64,000 nt of DNA from Flavobacterium araucananum (GCF_002222055.1 NZ_MUGS01000004.1:1-64000); one strand, 5' to 3'; positions 8,899 to 17,383 are shown, numbered from the stretch's first letter. Notes: generated from the sequence alone by a model not told the origin. A program made the numbers and translations.

Positions 8899-9939
8899 AT
8901 GAATAAAAAATTTGATAACATATTGGATAACAAATGGTGGCAGGAAATTGCCGTTGTTGCCTTTTCATTTACAATCTATACGTTAAAAAATGACTGGATG
9001 TTATTTAGTTCTTTCGCTTCTATAGTAATGGGAGTATTTTTCTATTTTATTCTCTACATGCATGCCCAGTTTAACCGTTTCTTTCTTTTACCTATATTAT
9101 TCAAAACAGAACGTCCTTTAACCTATATATTTTTAACCCTTTTTGGAGTTTTTGTCTTTTCGGTCATTTTATATGAAATTACTAAGTTGGATATGTTTAG
9201 CAATTGTCGTTTGTATCAAAACTCGCATCAACGAAGTTATACGTACCAAATGGCAAGTGTTTTAGGAACTTTGGTTTGTATTTTGAGCCCAATTATTGTA
9301 TTTAAATTTTATAGGATTCACAGAAAAAAAACAGATGAAACGTTGTTGTTTAATGAAATGCAACTGAATTCTTTGAAAGGACAATTGAATCCGCATTTTT
9401 TGTTTAATACTTTTAATACGCTTTACGGAATTAGTTTAGAATTTCCGGACAGAACACCTGATCTGATCATGAAAGTGTCGCAATTAATGCGGTATCAGTT
9501 AGAGAGTAACAGCAAAAAATGTGTCTCTCTCGAGGACGAGCTGGAGTTTATAAACAGTTATGTACAACTCGAAAAAGAAAGGGTAGGATACCGTTGCGAA
9601 ATAACATACGATTCGAAAATTGATAACGAAAACGCTTATAAAGTTTCCCCAATGTTGTTGATTGCTTTTATAGAAAATGCTTTTAAACACGGAACCTGTG
9701 CAATCGAAAAATGTTTTGTTCGAATTATTATTACGGTCGAAAACGGTTTGTTGCATTTGCATGCAGTAAATTCAATTCCAACGAAAAAAACCGATGTTGT
9801 TTCGACCAAAATAGGTCTAAAAAATACAATAGAGCGCTTGAATTTAATTTACGGAAAAGACTACAAATTAAACATTCAGGAGGATAAAAATACTTATATT
9901 GTAGATTTAAAATTACAATTGAAAAAGTTTTTAGAATGA
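8899..9939 (+). CDS. LytS/YehU-type membrane sensor histidine kinase
   Basis: 346 residues. Residues ~15-155 hold four hydrophobic helices; there is no separate periplasmic domain. The histidine kinase motif LNPHFLFNTFNTLYG (His166 expected phosphorylation site) and the N-box FIENAFKHG (Asn260) define the His_kinase/HATPase family of LytS-like proteins. It overlaps the response regulator gene by 4 bases (ATGA), so the two are translationally coupled. Stimulus unknown. The divergent efflux operon makes control of efflux a reasonable inference, not something the sequence proves. Confidence 0.92.
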   Translation: MNKKFDNILDNKWWQEIAVVAFSFTIYTLKNDWMLFSSFASIVMGVFFYFILYMHAQFNRFFLLPILFKTERPLTYIFLTLFGVFVFSVILYEITKLDMFSNCRLYQNSHQRSYTYQMASVLGTLVCILSPIIVFKFYRIHRKKTDETLLFNEMQLNSLKGQLNPHFLFNTFNTLYGISLEFPDRTPDLIMKVSQLMRYQLESNSKKCVSLEDELEFINSYVQLEKERVGYRCEITYDSKIDNENAYKVSPMLLIAFIENAFKHGTCAIEKCFVRIIITVENGLLHLHAVNSIPTKKTDVVSTKIGLKNTIERLNLIYGKDYKLNIQEDKNTYIVDLKLQLKKFLE

Positions 9940-10634
9940 GAGAACCCAAAAAATGTATAATTGTAGATGATGAGCCGGCAGCACATTATGTTCTGGCAAA
10001 CTACATCAAGCAAAATCCGCAATTAGAGTTGGTTTTTCAAGGTTACAATGGTATTGAGGCAATGGATTATCTGCGAGAGAATCCTGTCGATTTGATGTTT
10101 TTGGATATTAATATGCCAGAGATTTCAGGAATGGAATTGCTAAAGATTATACCCACACATCCTAAAACAATCCTGACAACGGCTTATTCTGAATATGCGC
10201 TGGAAAGTTATGATTATGGAGTAATAGATTATCTTTTAAAGCCAATCTATTTTCCGAGATTCTTAAAAGCAGTCGATCGTTTTTTTGCGACCGAAAGCAT
10301 AAAGGCAAAAACAGAAGAACCGGTTGTAAATTCTATTAGCATAAAAGTCGATGGTTATTTTATGGATATCGAATTAGACCAACTTTTATTTGCCCAGAGT
10401 TTTGGCAATTACGTCAAGTTGCATACAGTAAAAAGAACATATCTGGCGTCGATTACAACGAGTGAATTAGAGAAATGTTTGCCTGAGAAAAATTTTATGC
10501 GCATTCATAAATCATACATCGTAGCGCTGGATAAAATAGATACAACAGACAAGGATTTTGTTGTCATAAAAAATGAAAAACTACCGGTAGGAATTACTTA
10601 TAAAAGAGAATTGTCTGACCGATTAAAAAAATAA
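9936..10634 (+). CDS. LytTR-type response regulator
   Basis: 232 residues: CheY-like receiver (residues 5-120, acidic pocket at IIVDDE, phospho-acceptor Asp57 in LMFLDINMPE) followed by a LytTR DNA-binding domain (about 130-230, with FMRIHKSYIVALDKI). Such regulators bind direct repeats near promoters. The start overlaps the kinase stop codon. Convergent with the DUF4386 gene; a terminator hairpin lies between. Confidence 0.93.
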   Translation: MREPKKCIIVDDEPAAHYVLANYIKQNPQLELVFQGYNGIEAMDYLRENPVDLMFLDINMPEISGMELLKIIPTHPKTILTTAYSEYALESYDYGVIDYLLKPIYFPRFLKAVDRFFATESIKAKTEEPVVNSISIKVDGYFMDIELDQLLFAQSFGNYVKLHTVKRTYLASITTSELEKCLPEKNFMRIHKSYIVALDKIDTTDKDFVVIKNEKLPVGITYKRELSDRLKK

Positions 10635-10676
10635 ATACCCGAAATAAGATTGCTTACTAATTCAATTATTTCAAAC

Positions 10677-10714
10677 GAAAAGCCTGCAAAGATTAATTTC
10701 TCGCAGGCTTTTTT
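10677..10714 (+). terminator. Intrinsic terminator after the two-component operon
   Basis: Stem AAAAGCCTGC paired with GCAGGCTTTT, followed by further T residues. The A-rich 5' side could also serve the minus strand. Confidence 0.8.
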
Positions 10715-10736
10715 AATTACAGTAAGCAAATTTTTT

Positions 10737-10815
10737 TAACACATAGAAACATAGCTTTTGTTTACTCAAAAAAAGACGTTTCACTTGTTTAAAATACACA
10801 TAGCTATGTATTAAA
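10737..10815. repeat. Partial copy of CTATGTTTCTATGTG repeat family
   Basis: Starts TAACACATAGAAACATAG and contains the GTTTCACTTGTTTAAAAT and ACACATAG segments found in the fuller copies at 13233-13376 and 34028-34172. Non-coding. Confidence 0.65.
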
Positions 10816-10854
10816 TATTTTTCACGCATTACAGGAGATAGGCTTTGGTTGTAA

Positions 10855-11574
10855 TTATGCCGGAATTTTTTGTTTCCAGACCGGAAGGTTTACGCCCTTA
10901 AAAACAAGCCATAAACTAAGTGATAATTCGGCAATTAAACACGGCATTAACAACGCAATACTCGAAAGTTGCGGGACAAGGATCAAGGCAAAACTATTCG
11001 ACAAATAACAAATTCCTGCAATTGCCATTAATACGCCAATTGTCTTTGGGAAATAACCTGATTTAAAGATTAGATAACCTTCAAGAAGACACACAAAACC
11101 AAAGAAAATTAATCCAATCCCAAAACCAAAATCGTGTAGTTTGATAGACAAATACGATAGAGTATGCAATTGATCCGGAGTAAAAGATTTTAAATATTCA
11201 GCATCTCCCAGAAAGAATAATGCAGCCAGAAGATTTAGTTTGTTCGCCACCAGAACGGCAGTCTGTATCAAATTAAACGATAAATTAAGTAGAGCCAATT
11301 TCTTGTTTACCGGTTTTAAAAGGTAATAAAGAACGATCATTACGGGCAAATCACAAATTTGCATAATAAGATCAGCTGTGATTCCTATTTTCCATAAAAA
11401 TGGTGAGTGGGTAATATTGTTTGCTGTGGCAGTTGCATCTCCGGAAACAAATAGTTTATTTCGAACAAAAGTCTCCGCAAAGAATCCGGCAATGATAATA
11501 ACGAGGTATAATATTCCGGCTATTCGCGCATAAAGTTGTGGTGAATTTTCAAAATTATTGAATTTAAATTTCAT
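10855..11574 (-). CDS. DUF4386 family integral membrane protein
   Basis: 239 residues with about six hydrophobic helices. The opening SPQLYARIAGILYLVIIIAG and the later KLHDFGFGIGLIFFGFVCLL and FPKTIGVLMAIAGICYL are characteristic of the DUF4386 family, whose biochemical role is unknown. Monocistronic, convergent with the two-component pair. The stretch just upstream (11575-11742) is AT-rich and is shared with the divergent PepSY-like gene. Confidence 0.85.
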   Translation of the reverse strand: MKFKFNNFENSPQLYARIAGILYLVIIIAGFFAETFVRNKLFVSGDATATANNITHSPFLWKIGITADLIMQICDLPVMIVLYYLLKPVNKKLALLNLSFNLIQTAVLVANKLNLLAALFFLGDAEYLKSFTPDQLHTLSYLSIKLHDFGFGIGLIFFGFVCLLEGYLIFKSGYFPKTIGVLMAIAGICYLSNSFALILVPQLSSIALLMPCLIAELSLSLWLVFKGVNLPVWKQKIPA

Positions 11575-11742
11575 CTTTTTGGTTTTTGGTTAAAGGTAAG
11601 ACGCTCGCTGTGGGGTATTGTTACGCTATTTTTTAACTTTTTTTTAAGATGTGAATAATTTTTTTAAAATTCATCTTTTCTTCATTTTAAAGTAGTAATT
11701 TTAATACGTTATTTTAAGAGGATTAATTTAAAAATCAGGATT

Positions 11743-12216
11743 ATGAAAAATGTTCTTTTTGTTATTGCCTTTTTATACAGTGGTTTTTTAATAGGACAAA
11801 ATGGAGTTTCTCCGGATAAAGTAGTAACACCTCCGGAAAAAGTATTATTTACTTTTCAAAAAGAATATCCCGGCAAAGTGCCTGTCTGGACAGCGAAATA
11901 TGTTGGTGATGACGATGATGAAATTCGTTATGAAGCCAAATATATCACCGATAAAAAAGCAAAAGCCTTGGCTGTTTATGACAATTTGGGTGTGCTTAAA
12001 GCCTACGAATTGCAGATTCCGTTAAGCCAGTTACCACAAAAGGCACAAGCATACCTGAAAAAAAATTATCCTGCAAACGCTGTTAAAGAAATTGCTATTG
12101 TGGTAGACGATGCAAACAAAACAACCTATGAAGTGGGAATACAAAAAGATACAAAATTTTATGATGTTGTATTTGATAAAAACGGAGGTTTTGATGTGAT
12201 CGTCGAAAAAGATTAA
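11743..12216 (+). CDS. Secreted PepSY-like domain protein
   Basis: 157 residues with a signal peptide (MKNVLFVIAFLYSGFLIGQ). The mature part has the pattern of Bacteroidota PepSY-like proteins: FQKEYPGKVPVWTAKYVGDD, LPQKAQAYLKKNYPA, then alternating strands ending YDVVFDKNGGFDVIVEKD. Such proteins are periplasmic and of unknown role; protease inhibition or metal-linked signalling has been proposed for related folds. Monocistronic, followed by a good terminator. Confidence 0.8.
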   Translation: MKNVLFVIAFLYSGFLIGQNGVSPDKVVTPPEKVLFTFQKEYPGKVPVWTAKYVGDDDDEIRYEAKYITDKKAKALAVYDNLGVLKAYELQIPLSQLPQKAQAYLKKNYPANAVKEIAIVVDDANKTTYEVGIQKDTKFYDVVFDKNGGFDVIVEKD

Positions 12217-12256
12217 AAAATAGAATACTTACTAAATTTAATATATTAAAAATGAC

Positions 12257-12286
12257 AAACCCGACAGATGAAAATCTGCCGGGTTT
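12257..12286 (+). terminator. Intrinsic terminator
   Basis: AAACCCG-ACAGAT, GAAA loop, ATCTG-CCGGGT stem followed by TTTTGTTTT, 40 bases after the PepSY-like gene. Confidence 0.85.
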
Positions 12287-12304
12287 TGTTTTATATCAAT
12301 AACC

Positions 12305-12337
12305 AAACCTAACAGGTTTTAAAAATCGGTTAGGTTT
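12305..12337. repeat. AAACCTAAC inverted repeat
   Basis: AAACCTAAC at 12305-12313 and GTTAGGTTT at 12329-12337. Same family as 48033-48067 and the perfect palindrome at 48179-48211. It could also terminate the minus-strand SDR gene ending at 12353. Confidence 0.6.
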
Positions 12338-12352
12338 AATTTTTAATGCAGG

Positions 12353-13117
12353 TTACAACATCATTCCGCCGGAAACCTCAATACGTTGAGCATTTATCCA
12401 TCTTGCTTCTTCGGTACATAAAAAAGCAACCACACCACCAATATCATCCGGTAAACCAACTCTTCCTAAAGCAGTTGCCGATGCTATTTGTTGATTCATT
12501 TGCTCATTATCACGAACAACTCCACCACCAAAATCAGTTTCGATAGCTCCCGGAGCCACAACATTTACTTTGATTTTTCTTTGTCCTAATTCTTTTGCCT
12601 GATATTTTGTAAGCGTTTCAATTGCTCCTTTCATAGCGGCATAAGCAGCATAACCCGGAAATGAAAAACGTGCCAAACCAGTTGAAATATTTACGATTCC
12701 GCCACCGTCATTGATATTATTCAAAGCTTTCTGAGTTAAGAAAAACGGTCCTTTAAACTGAATATTTGTCAATTGATCAAATTCAGCTTCCGTTGTTCCG
12801 GCAAATGAATTGTGAATTCCGATTCCGGCATTATTGACCAAAAAATCGAATTTATCTGTTTGAAAAGTGTTTTTTAAAGCTGCGGTAACAGTAGCAAAAA
12901 AAGCATCAAAAGTGCCTGAATCAGCCACATTCAATTGTAATGCAGTTGCATTTTGTCCTAAACTTTCGATTTCTTTTACAACAGCATCAGCTTCGTCTTT
13001 TTTGCTGTTGTAAGTAATGATAACGTCAATTCCTTTTTTTGCAATCGCAATTGCCATATTTTTTCCTAAACCTCTGCTACCACCTGTAACAAGAGCTATT
13101 TTTGTATTTACTGCCAT
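12353..13117 (-). CDS. Short-chain dehydrogenase/reductase (classical SDR)
   Basis: 254 residues, full family length. Cofactor-binding TGGSRGLGK near the N-terminus, NNAG at 95-98, catalytic Ser145, Tyr159 and Lys163 (YAAMK). C-terminal FLCTEEARWINAQRIEVSGG is typical of FabG-like enzymes. NAD(P)H-linked oxidoreductase; substrate unknown. It lies 281 bases downstream of a second SDR gene and an AraC regulator on the same strand, separated from them by repeats, so shared control is possible but not shown. Confidence 0.92.
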   Translation of the reverse strand: MAVNTKIALVTGGSRGLGKNMAIAIAKKGIDVIITYNSKKDEADAVVKEIESLGQNATALQLNVADSGTFDAFFATVTAALKNTFQTDKFDFLVNNAGIGIHNSFAGTTEAEFDQLTNIQFKGPFFLTQKALNNINDGGGIVNISTGLARFSFPGYAAYAAMKGAIETLTKYQAKELGQRKIKVNVVAPGAIETDFGGGVVRDNEQMNQQIASATALGRVGLPDDIGGVVAFLCTEEARWINAQRIEVSGGMML

Positions 13118-13232
13118 TTTTTTTAATTGTTAATTGTTGATTGTGAATTGTTGTAACTCCTAATTATTATGTATATAAAAGGATTAAACAGATTAAAAAA
13201 ATCTGTTCGATCTGCTCCATCTGCGAGAAAAA

Positions 13233-13376
13233 TTAAACACATAGAAACATAGATTTTATAGTTTTAAAAAGAAAACAAAAAAGAAATACGTTTCTTTCGC
13301 AAAGTCACTATGTGTATTTTGAATAAATCAAATGCCTTTTTTAGCGTTTACAAAAGCTATGTTTCTATGTGTTAAA
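13233..13376. repeat. Full copy of CTATGTTTCTATGTG palindromic repeat
   Basis: Inverted ends TTAAACACATAGAAACATAG (13233-13252) and CTATGTTTCTATGTGTTAAA (13357-13376) enclose AT-rich sequence with internal GAAATACGTTTC and CTATGTGTATTTT. About 144 bp, near-identical in plan to 34028-34172. Preceded by AATCTGTTCGATCTGC, another repeat also seen at ~43990, ~44205 and ~49930. Confidence 0.8.
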
Positions 13377-13398
13377 ATTTTTATATGCTTTACTATAA

Positions 13399-14127
13399 TT
13401 ATAAATTAGAATGTAATGCGTTAAAAGAAGCTTTTAATTCCGGTACACTTGCATCTATTCTTGTTGCACTGGTTCCAAAAGTAAGTTCGTCTTTTCCGTC
13501 TTTTAATTGTTCAAAAATAGATTCGATAAAATCGCTTACGCTTGGATGTGCATCATGCAAACCAACACCGCCAAGATCTGTGTTTAAGGCTGGTGGAATA
13601 ATTTCGATTACTTCAATATTTTTTGCTTTCAGGATATGACGAAGAGAAATGGTAAATGAGCGAAAAAATGCTTTAGTAGCAGAGTAAACCGGAACTTTTG
13701 CAAAAGGCGAAAATGCCAATCCAGACGTTACATTCAGTACAGTTGTAAGCGATTTTAACCCAATAAAAAGGGAAGTTAAATGTAGAGGAGCTTCGATATT
13801 TGTAGCAAGTTCTGTTTTGGCACTTTCGAAGAAATTAGCATCTGTAACCGAAACCCAATTTTGAATTCCTGCATTGTTTATCAATACATTTAAATCACTA
13901 TGATTTTCTGCGACCCATTCGTAAAGTGCTGCACGATCAGCTTCGATAGCCAGGTCACATACTTTTGTAATTACGGCTGGGAACTTTGCTTTAACTTCAT
14001 TTAAAACAGATTCACGTCTTCCGCAAATAATTACGGTATTGTTTTCCTGAATAAATCTTTCTGTTAGTCCAAGCCCAATACCGCTTGCACCACCTGTTAT
14101 TAGAATTTTGTTGTTTGATAAGTTCAT
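13399..14127 (-). CDS. Short-chain dehydrogenase (DltE-like SDR)
   Basis: Start set at the ATG at 14127, which puts TGGASGIG at residue 11 as expected; an upstream in-frame ATG at 14157 adds ten residues without homology. 242 residues. NNAG motif, Ser135, and YSATK (Tyr148, Lys152) are present. The C-terminal region (VIEIIPPALNTDLGG) resembles DltE/YvrD-type SDRs. Substrate unknown. It follows the AraC regulator gene on the same strand after 299 bases rich in repeats. Confidence 0.9.
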   Translation of the reverse strand: MNLSNNKILITGGASGIGLGLTERFIQENNTVIICGRRESVLNEVKAKFPAVITKVCDLAIEADRAALYEWVAENHSDLNVLINNAGIQNWVSVTDANFFESAKTELATNIEAPLHLTSLFIGLKSLTTVLNVTSGLAFSPFAKVPVYSATKAFFRSFTISLRHILKAKNIEVIEIIPPALNTDLGGVGLHDAHPSVSDFIESIFEQLKDGKDELTFGTSATRIDASVPELKASFNALHSNL

Positions 14128-14265
14128 CTTTTTCGATCTTTTAAATTGATGAGACAAAGGTAGGAGCGAAGTAAGGTTGGGAAATTGTAAATATCAAACC
14201 GATGTTTGCAAAATTCAAATCAGAGAGGAAATTAAATTCCAAATTACAATTCTCATTTTATGTCT

Positions 14266-14344
14266 TCCTGAGCGAAGTCGAAGGATAAGTACTGTAAAAC
14301 GTTCTATACAGATTTAACATGAGATCCTTCGACTTCGCTCAGGA
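14266..14344. repeat. Perfect 21-bp inverted repeat (TCCTGAGCGAAGTCGAAGGA type)
   Basis: Arms 14266-14286 and 14324-14344 are exact complements with a 37-base loop. A degraded single arm (TATCCTGAGCGAAAGCAAAG) occurs near 47956. REP-like interspersed element. Confidence 0.8.
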
Positions 14345-14377
14345 GGACAAGCCTTGAGGTTACTGTTCTGCAACAAT

Positions 14378-14436
14378 CTACAATCAAAAATCTACAATCA
14401 ACAATCTAAAATCTACAATCTAAAATCTACAATCTA
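14378..14436. repeat. Degenerate AATCTACAATC tandem repeat
   Basis: Five to six imperfect units of AATCTACAATCTAAA-type sequence run up to and into the last codons of the AraC gene (stop at 14427-14429 on the minus strand). Probably slippage-derived. Confidence 0.6.
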
Positions 14437-15350
14437 AAAGCCAAAGGAGTAAAAGAAGTTTGTTTTTTAAAGAAATTAGAAAAATGCGCCAGTTCTTCAA
14501 AACCTAGAGAAAAAGCAATTTCAGAGATATTCCAATCGGTTTGTTTAAGCAAAATCTTAGCTTCGTTTGTCAATCTGCTGCTGATTAATTCAGTAGTTGT
14601 TTTTCCGGTATTCTCTTTTAAAACTTTATTGAGATGATTGACGTGAATAGATAATCTCTCGGCAAAATCTTTGGCAGTTCTTAATTCTAAGCGTTGATTT
14701 GGTGATTCGATTGGGAATTGTCTTTCCAGCAATTCGGCAAATAAAGAAGAAACTCTTGTAGCAGAATTATGCTTGGAATATAAAGCCGTTATAGGTTGTA
14801 ATTTTTGGCCAAAATGAATTAATTCTGCGACATAATTACGGATTAAATCATATTTGTAAGTGTAGTCAGAGTTTATCTCTTTTTGTATTTTATTGAAAAT
14901 CAATTCAACTTCTGCAACTTCTTCATCAGTAAGTTGAAAAATGGGATATCCATCCGAAGCAAAAATAGGAAGTTCGTCTAAATCAATTCCACTTTTATTT
15001 TTCGATAAAAACTCACTCGTGAAAACGCAAAATTGTCCGGACTGATTGGTGTCTTGCGGCAGGTAATTATAAGGTATTTTTGGGGTAGCAAATAGAAGTC
15101 CCTGTTTTTCGATTTCGATAATTTTATCAGCGTACTCAGCTCGGTTGTTACCCTTTATCAGGCTAATTTTATAGTAAGCACGGCGATCATAAGGCATACT
15201 GGGTTTTTCTTTTAGCCTTTCGTAAAGCTCTTTAATATCAAAAACATTAAAGTGCCCAATCTCTTTTTTGATATCGTTGGGTAATAAAGAATTTGGTTCA
15301 ACTGTTGTACCTTCGGTAATATCCTGATAAAATGAATCCAGTGATTTCAT
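14427..15350 (-). CDS. AraC-family transcriptional regulator
   Basis: 307 residues. The N-terminal ~190 residues form a sensor region of the cupin-like type used by short AraC regulators. The C-terminal ~100 residues carry two helix-turn-helix units (DFAERLSIHVNHLNKVLKEN, then ISEIAFSLGFEELAHFSNFF), ending KQTSFTPLAFRL. It lies upstream of two SDR genes in the same direction, and control of those enzymes is a common arrangement, inferred here. The 3' end merges with a tandem repeat. Confidence 0.9.
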   Translation of the reverse strand: MKSLDSFYQDITEGTTVEPNSLLPNDIKKEIGHFNVFDIKELYERLKEKPSMPYDRRAYYKISLIKGNNRAEYADKIIEIEKQGLLFATPKIPYNYLPQDTNQSGQFCVFTSEFLSKNKSGIDLDELPIFASDGYPIFQLTDEEVAEVELIFNKIQKEINSDYTYKYDLIRNYVAELIHFGQKLQPITALYSKHNSATRVSSLFAELLERQFPIESPNQRLELRTAKDFAERLSIHVNHLNKVLKENTGKTTTELISSRLTNEAKILLKQTDWNISEIAFSLGFEELAHFSNFFKKQTSFTPLAFRL

Positions 15351-15423
15351 ACTTGCTTTGAATTGTAAAATTCAAATATACGAAAATTAATAAAATGTTA
15401 TTTTATTTTACAGTTTCAGATAT

Positions 15424-15738
15424 TTAGTTTTTTCCTTTTAGATACAATCGATGCTCAATTTCTGATTTCAATAATCCGCTGCCGCCACCAAAATGTTCAA
15501 TTACTTCGACTTCCGGTTGGTGTTTTAGGCAAAAAGAGGTAAAATCTTTCTCGATATGATCTTCGATTCCGGAACTCAAAAGCACGATATCGATCTTGTT
15601 GTTTAAAAAATATTCCTGAGCTAATTTTTCGTCGTTAAAACTTATGGCGTTCCAATTTTCATAGGCATTTACCAATCGAAGTAAAATGGCAAGAATTGGT
15701 TCGTTTTTCCCGAGTAATAAGAATTCGTATGTTTTCAT
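15424..15738 (-). CDS. Small receiver-like protein lacking the phospho-acceptor Asp
   Basis: 104 residues. I do not recognise an exact family. Alternating strand/helix pattern resembles a CheY-like fold: YEFLLLGKN (strand 1), NWNAISFN, KIDIVLLSSGIEDHIEKDF where receivers have a D-V-L-L-D, then EVEVIEHFGGGSGLLKSEIE. Serine stands where the phosphorylated Asp would be. It precedes the AraC gene by 73 bases on the same strand and may be co-transcribed. Role unknown. Confidence 0.6.
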   Translation of the reverse strand: MKTYEFLLLGKNEPILAILLRLVNAYENWNAISFNDEKLAQEYFLNNKIDIVLLSSGIEDHIEKDFTSFCLKHQPEVEVIEHFGGGSGLLKSEIEHRLYLKGKN

Positions 15739-16191
15739 AATCTGTATTTTTTTGAAAAAAAACGATCTAAATGTTTAGTGGCTAAGATACTAATTTGCAT
15801 CGTTTTATTAAGGTATGGACAACCAGTGTACTTTACGCAACAAAGATATTCGTTATTACAGTACTACAACTTAATCTAGGTTAAGAATAAAGAAGTACCT
15901 TACTCAGAAGTTAAGTCTGGTAGAATCCTGGATACGTAGTGTCTTATTAATTTTATAAAAAGATACAAACTAAAAAAATATCAGAACCTCAGATACTAAG
16001 CATCTTAGTACCTTAAAAAAAACCTTTCGAAAAAATATCTTGATTGAATGAGGAAAGACGTAATGTTTTCTCTAAAGTAGCACGTAGCTTTGTGCTATAG
16101 AAATCGATGTAGATGCTGTTTTTGCCTTTTTAAACAGCATTTTGATTTCATTGGTTAACTGTTTTTGGAGAAACATTTTTTAAAATGAAAA

Positions 16192-16224
16192 TTTGACCTG
16201 TTCACTTAATAGTGAATATCTTTG
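16192..16224 (+). promoter_or_regulatory. Orphan plus-strand promoter with internal palindrome
   Basis: TTTG at 16192-16195 and TATCTTTG at 16217-16224, spacing 21, fit the Flavobacterium consensus TTG-N17-23-TAnnTTTG. The spacer contains TTCACT-TAAT-AGTGAA (16201-16216), an inverted repeat that could bind a regulator. No plus-strand protein gene follows. Confidence 0.6.
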
Positions 16225-16230
16225 TATAAA

Positions 16231-16313
16231 TTTGCAAGCATACAAAAAGTCTCATTTTTATCGGGTTTTTAGATTCGTTTACTTCGGTAATAAAATCTAA
16301 AAACCCTTTTTTA
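16231..16313 (+). ncRNA. Candidate small RNA (~80 nt)
   Basis: A plausible promoter ends at 16224 and an intrinsic terminator ends at about 16313, so a transcript of roughly 80 nt is predicted. It contains no reading frame of note. It lies antiparallel and convergent to the AraC gene of the iron-type locus. Prediction from promoter and terminator only; no known RNA family recognised. Confidence 0.4.
16263..16313. terminator. Intrinsic terminator (bidirectional)
   Basis: Stem GGGTTTTTAGATT (16263-16275) with AATCTAAAAACCC (16294-16306), then T-rich tract on the plus strand. It also lies just downstream of the minus-strand AraC gene ending at 16315. The rest of 15739-16314 shows nothing coding. 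Confidence 0.75.
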
Positions 16314-16314
16314 T

Positions 16315-17346
16315 TTAGCTGAAAAATAAAATTCCAGTAATCCAGAAGTGGATAAAATCCCAATTGATTTTGAATTTTTGAGGAGAGAATCCGTAGAAAT
16401 TTTTAAAAGCAGCCGAAAAATGGGATACATCTTTATACCCGCATTTGTAGGCTACATCGCTCACAGTCGAAGCTTTGCTCTGGAAAAGTTCTTTTGCATG
16501 TTCCATTCTAAGCTTAATGATATAACTTTTTACAGTCGTTCCAAAACAAGCCTTAAAACCTTTTTTTAGTTTAAATTCATTTAAAGATACCAGCCTTGAA
16601 AGCTCTGCTAATGTTGGTGCATGAACATAATCTTTGTCTAGTATATCCTTTGCTTGCTGCAATTTATTATAATCATCTTCGTCAATTTGGTCTTTTTGTA
16701 TGGGTATCGTAATGATGGTTTCGAGTTGATGAATGAGTAGTTCTTTAATTTTGGTTTCGACATACATTTTCTTTAAAGCGCCTTGTCGATTGCAATTTTT
16801 AATTTCGTGAATTACCCATTGTATTGCTGGCGTAAAAGGAAGATATTTGGACGTTATGTAACTCGACTTTTTATGCAAAATATTGTTTGAGAACTTTTTA
16901 TGAAGCTCCCAGTCTTCATTTATAATTTGATAATAAAAGTCTGGCGATAAAATAATAGACAAATAATTTACGGGCTCGAAAGCCGGTATTTTATAAGTTG
17001 CTTTGTATTTTGTAGCATAAAATATGTTGTGCGTGTTTTTTTTCGAATAGGTATCAGATTCTAACTGATCAATATGGGTTTCGACATTATTACAACAAAT
17101 AAAATTCATAACCACACATTCTTCATCAATCTCAAATACAAGAGTTTGCGGACTCGAAAAACACATTTGAGTATCTAATAAAACCATTCCTTCGGTAATT
17201 AAATGATGACTTTTAATTTCTTCTGAATCATTATTTTTTATGTTGACATTTTCTTCTGTCAAATGGTTTTTAGGACAACATGTATCGCCAATTTCAATTT
17301 GTACAATTGAAGTTTCGTTCGTTAAAATTTTAGATCTGATTTTCAA
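16315..17346 (-). CDS. AraC-family regulator of the adjacent iron/siderophore-type receptor locus
   Basis: 343 residues from a TTG at 17346; no ATG lies upstream in frame before a stop, and the first internal ATG would remove ~53 residues, so the start is uncertain. Long N-terminal sensor region with Cys pairs (DTCCPKNH, FICCNN), then two HTH units (TLAELSRLVSLNEFKLKKGF, SDVAYKCGYKDVSHFSAAF) and YGFSPQKFK. An unusual hydrophobic tail of ~16 residues follows the HTH. Resembles PchR-like siderophore regulators. Divergent from a TonB receptor gene; two direct repeats lie between them. Confidence 0.88.
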   Translation of the reverse strand: MKIRSKILTNETSIVQIEIGDTCCPKNHLTEENVNIKNNDSEEIKSHHLITEGMVLLDTQMCFSSPQTLVFEIDEECVVMNFICCNNVETHIDQLESDTYSKKNTHNIFYATKYKATYKIPAFEPVNYLSIILSPDFYYQIINEDWELHKKFSNNILHKKSSYITSKYLPFTPAIQWVIHEIKNCNRQGALKKMYVETKIKELLIHQLETIITIPIQKDQIDEDDYNKLQQAKDILDKDYVHAPTLAELSRLVSLNEFKLKKGFKACFGTTVKSYIIKLRMEHAKELFQSKASTVSDVAYKCGYKDVSHFSAAFKNFYGFSPQKFKINWDFIHFWITGILFFS

Positions 17347-17349
17347 AAT

Positions 17350-17383
17350 ATAATCCGTTTTTACAAAATAATAATCCGTTTTT
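17350..17383. promoter_or_regulatory. 21-bp-spaced direct repeats, probable AraC-type operator
   Basis: The 13-mer ATAATCCGTTTTT occurs at 17350-17362 and again at 17371-17383, exactly 21 bases apart (two helical turns). AraC proteins commonly bind such tandem half sites. They lie in the gap between the AraC gene and the TonB receptor gene. Confidence 0.65.
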
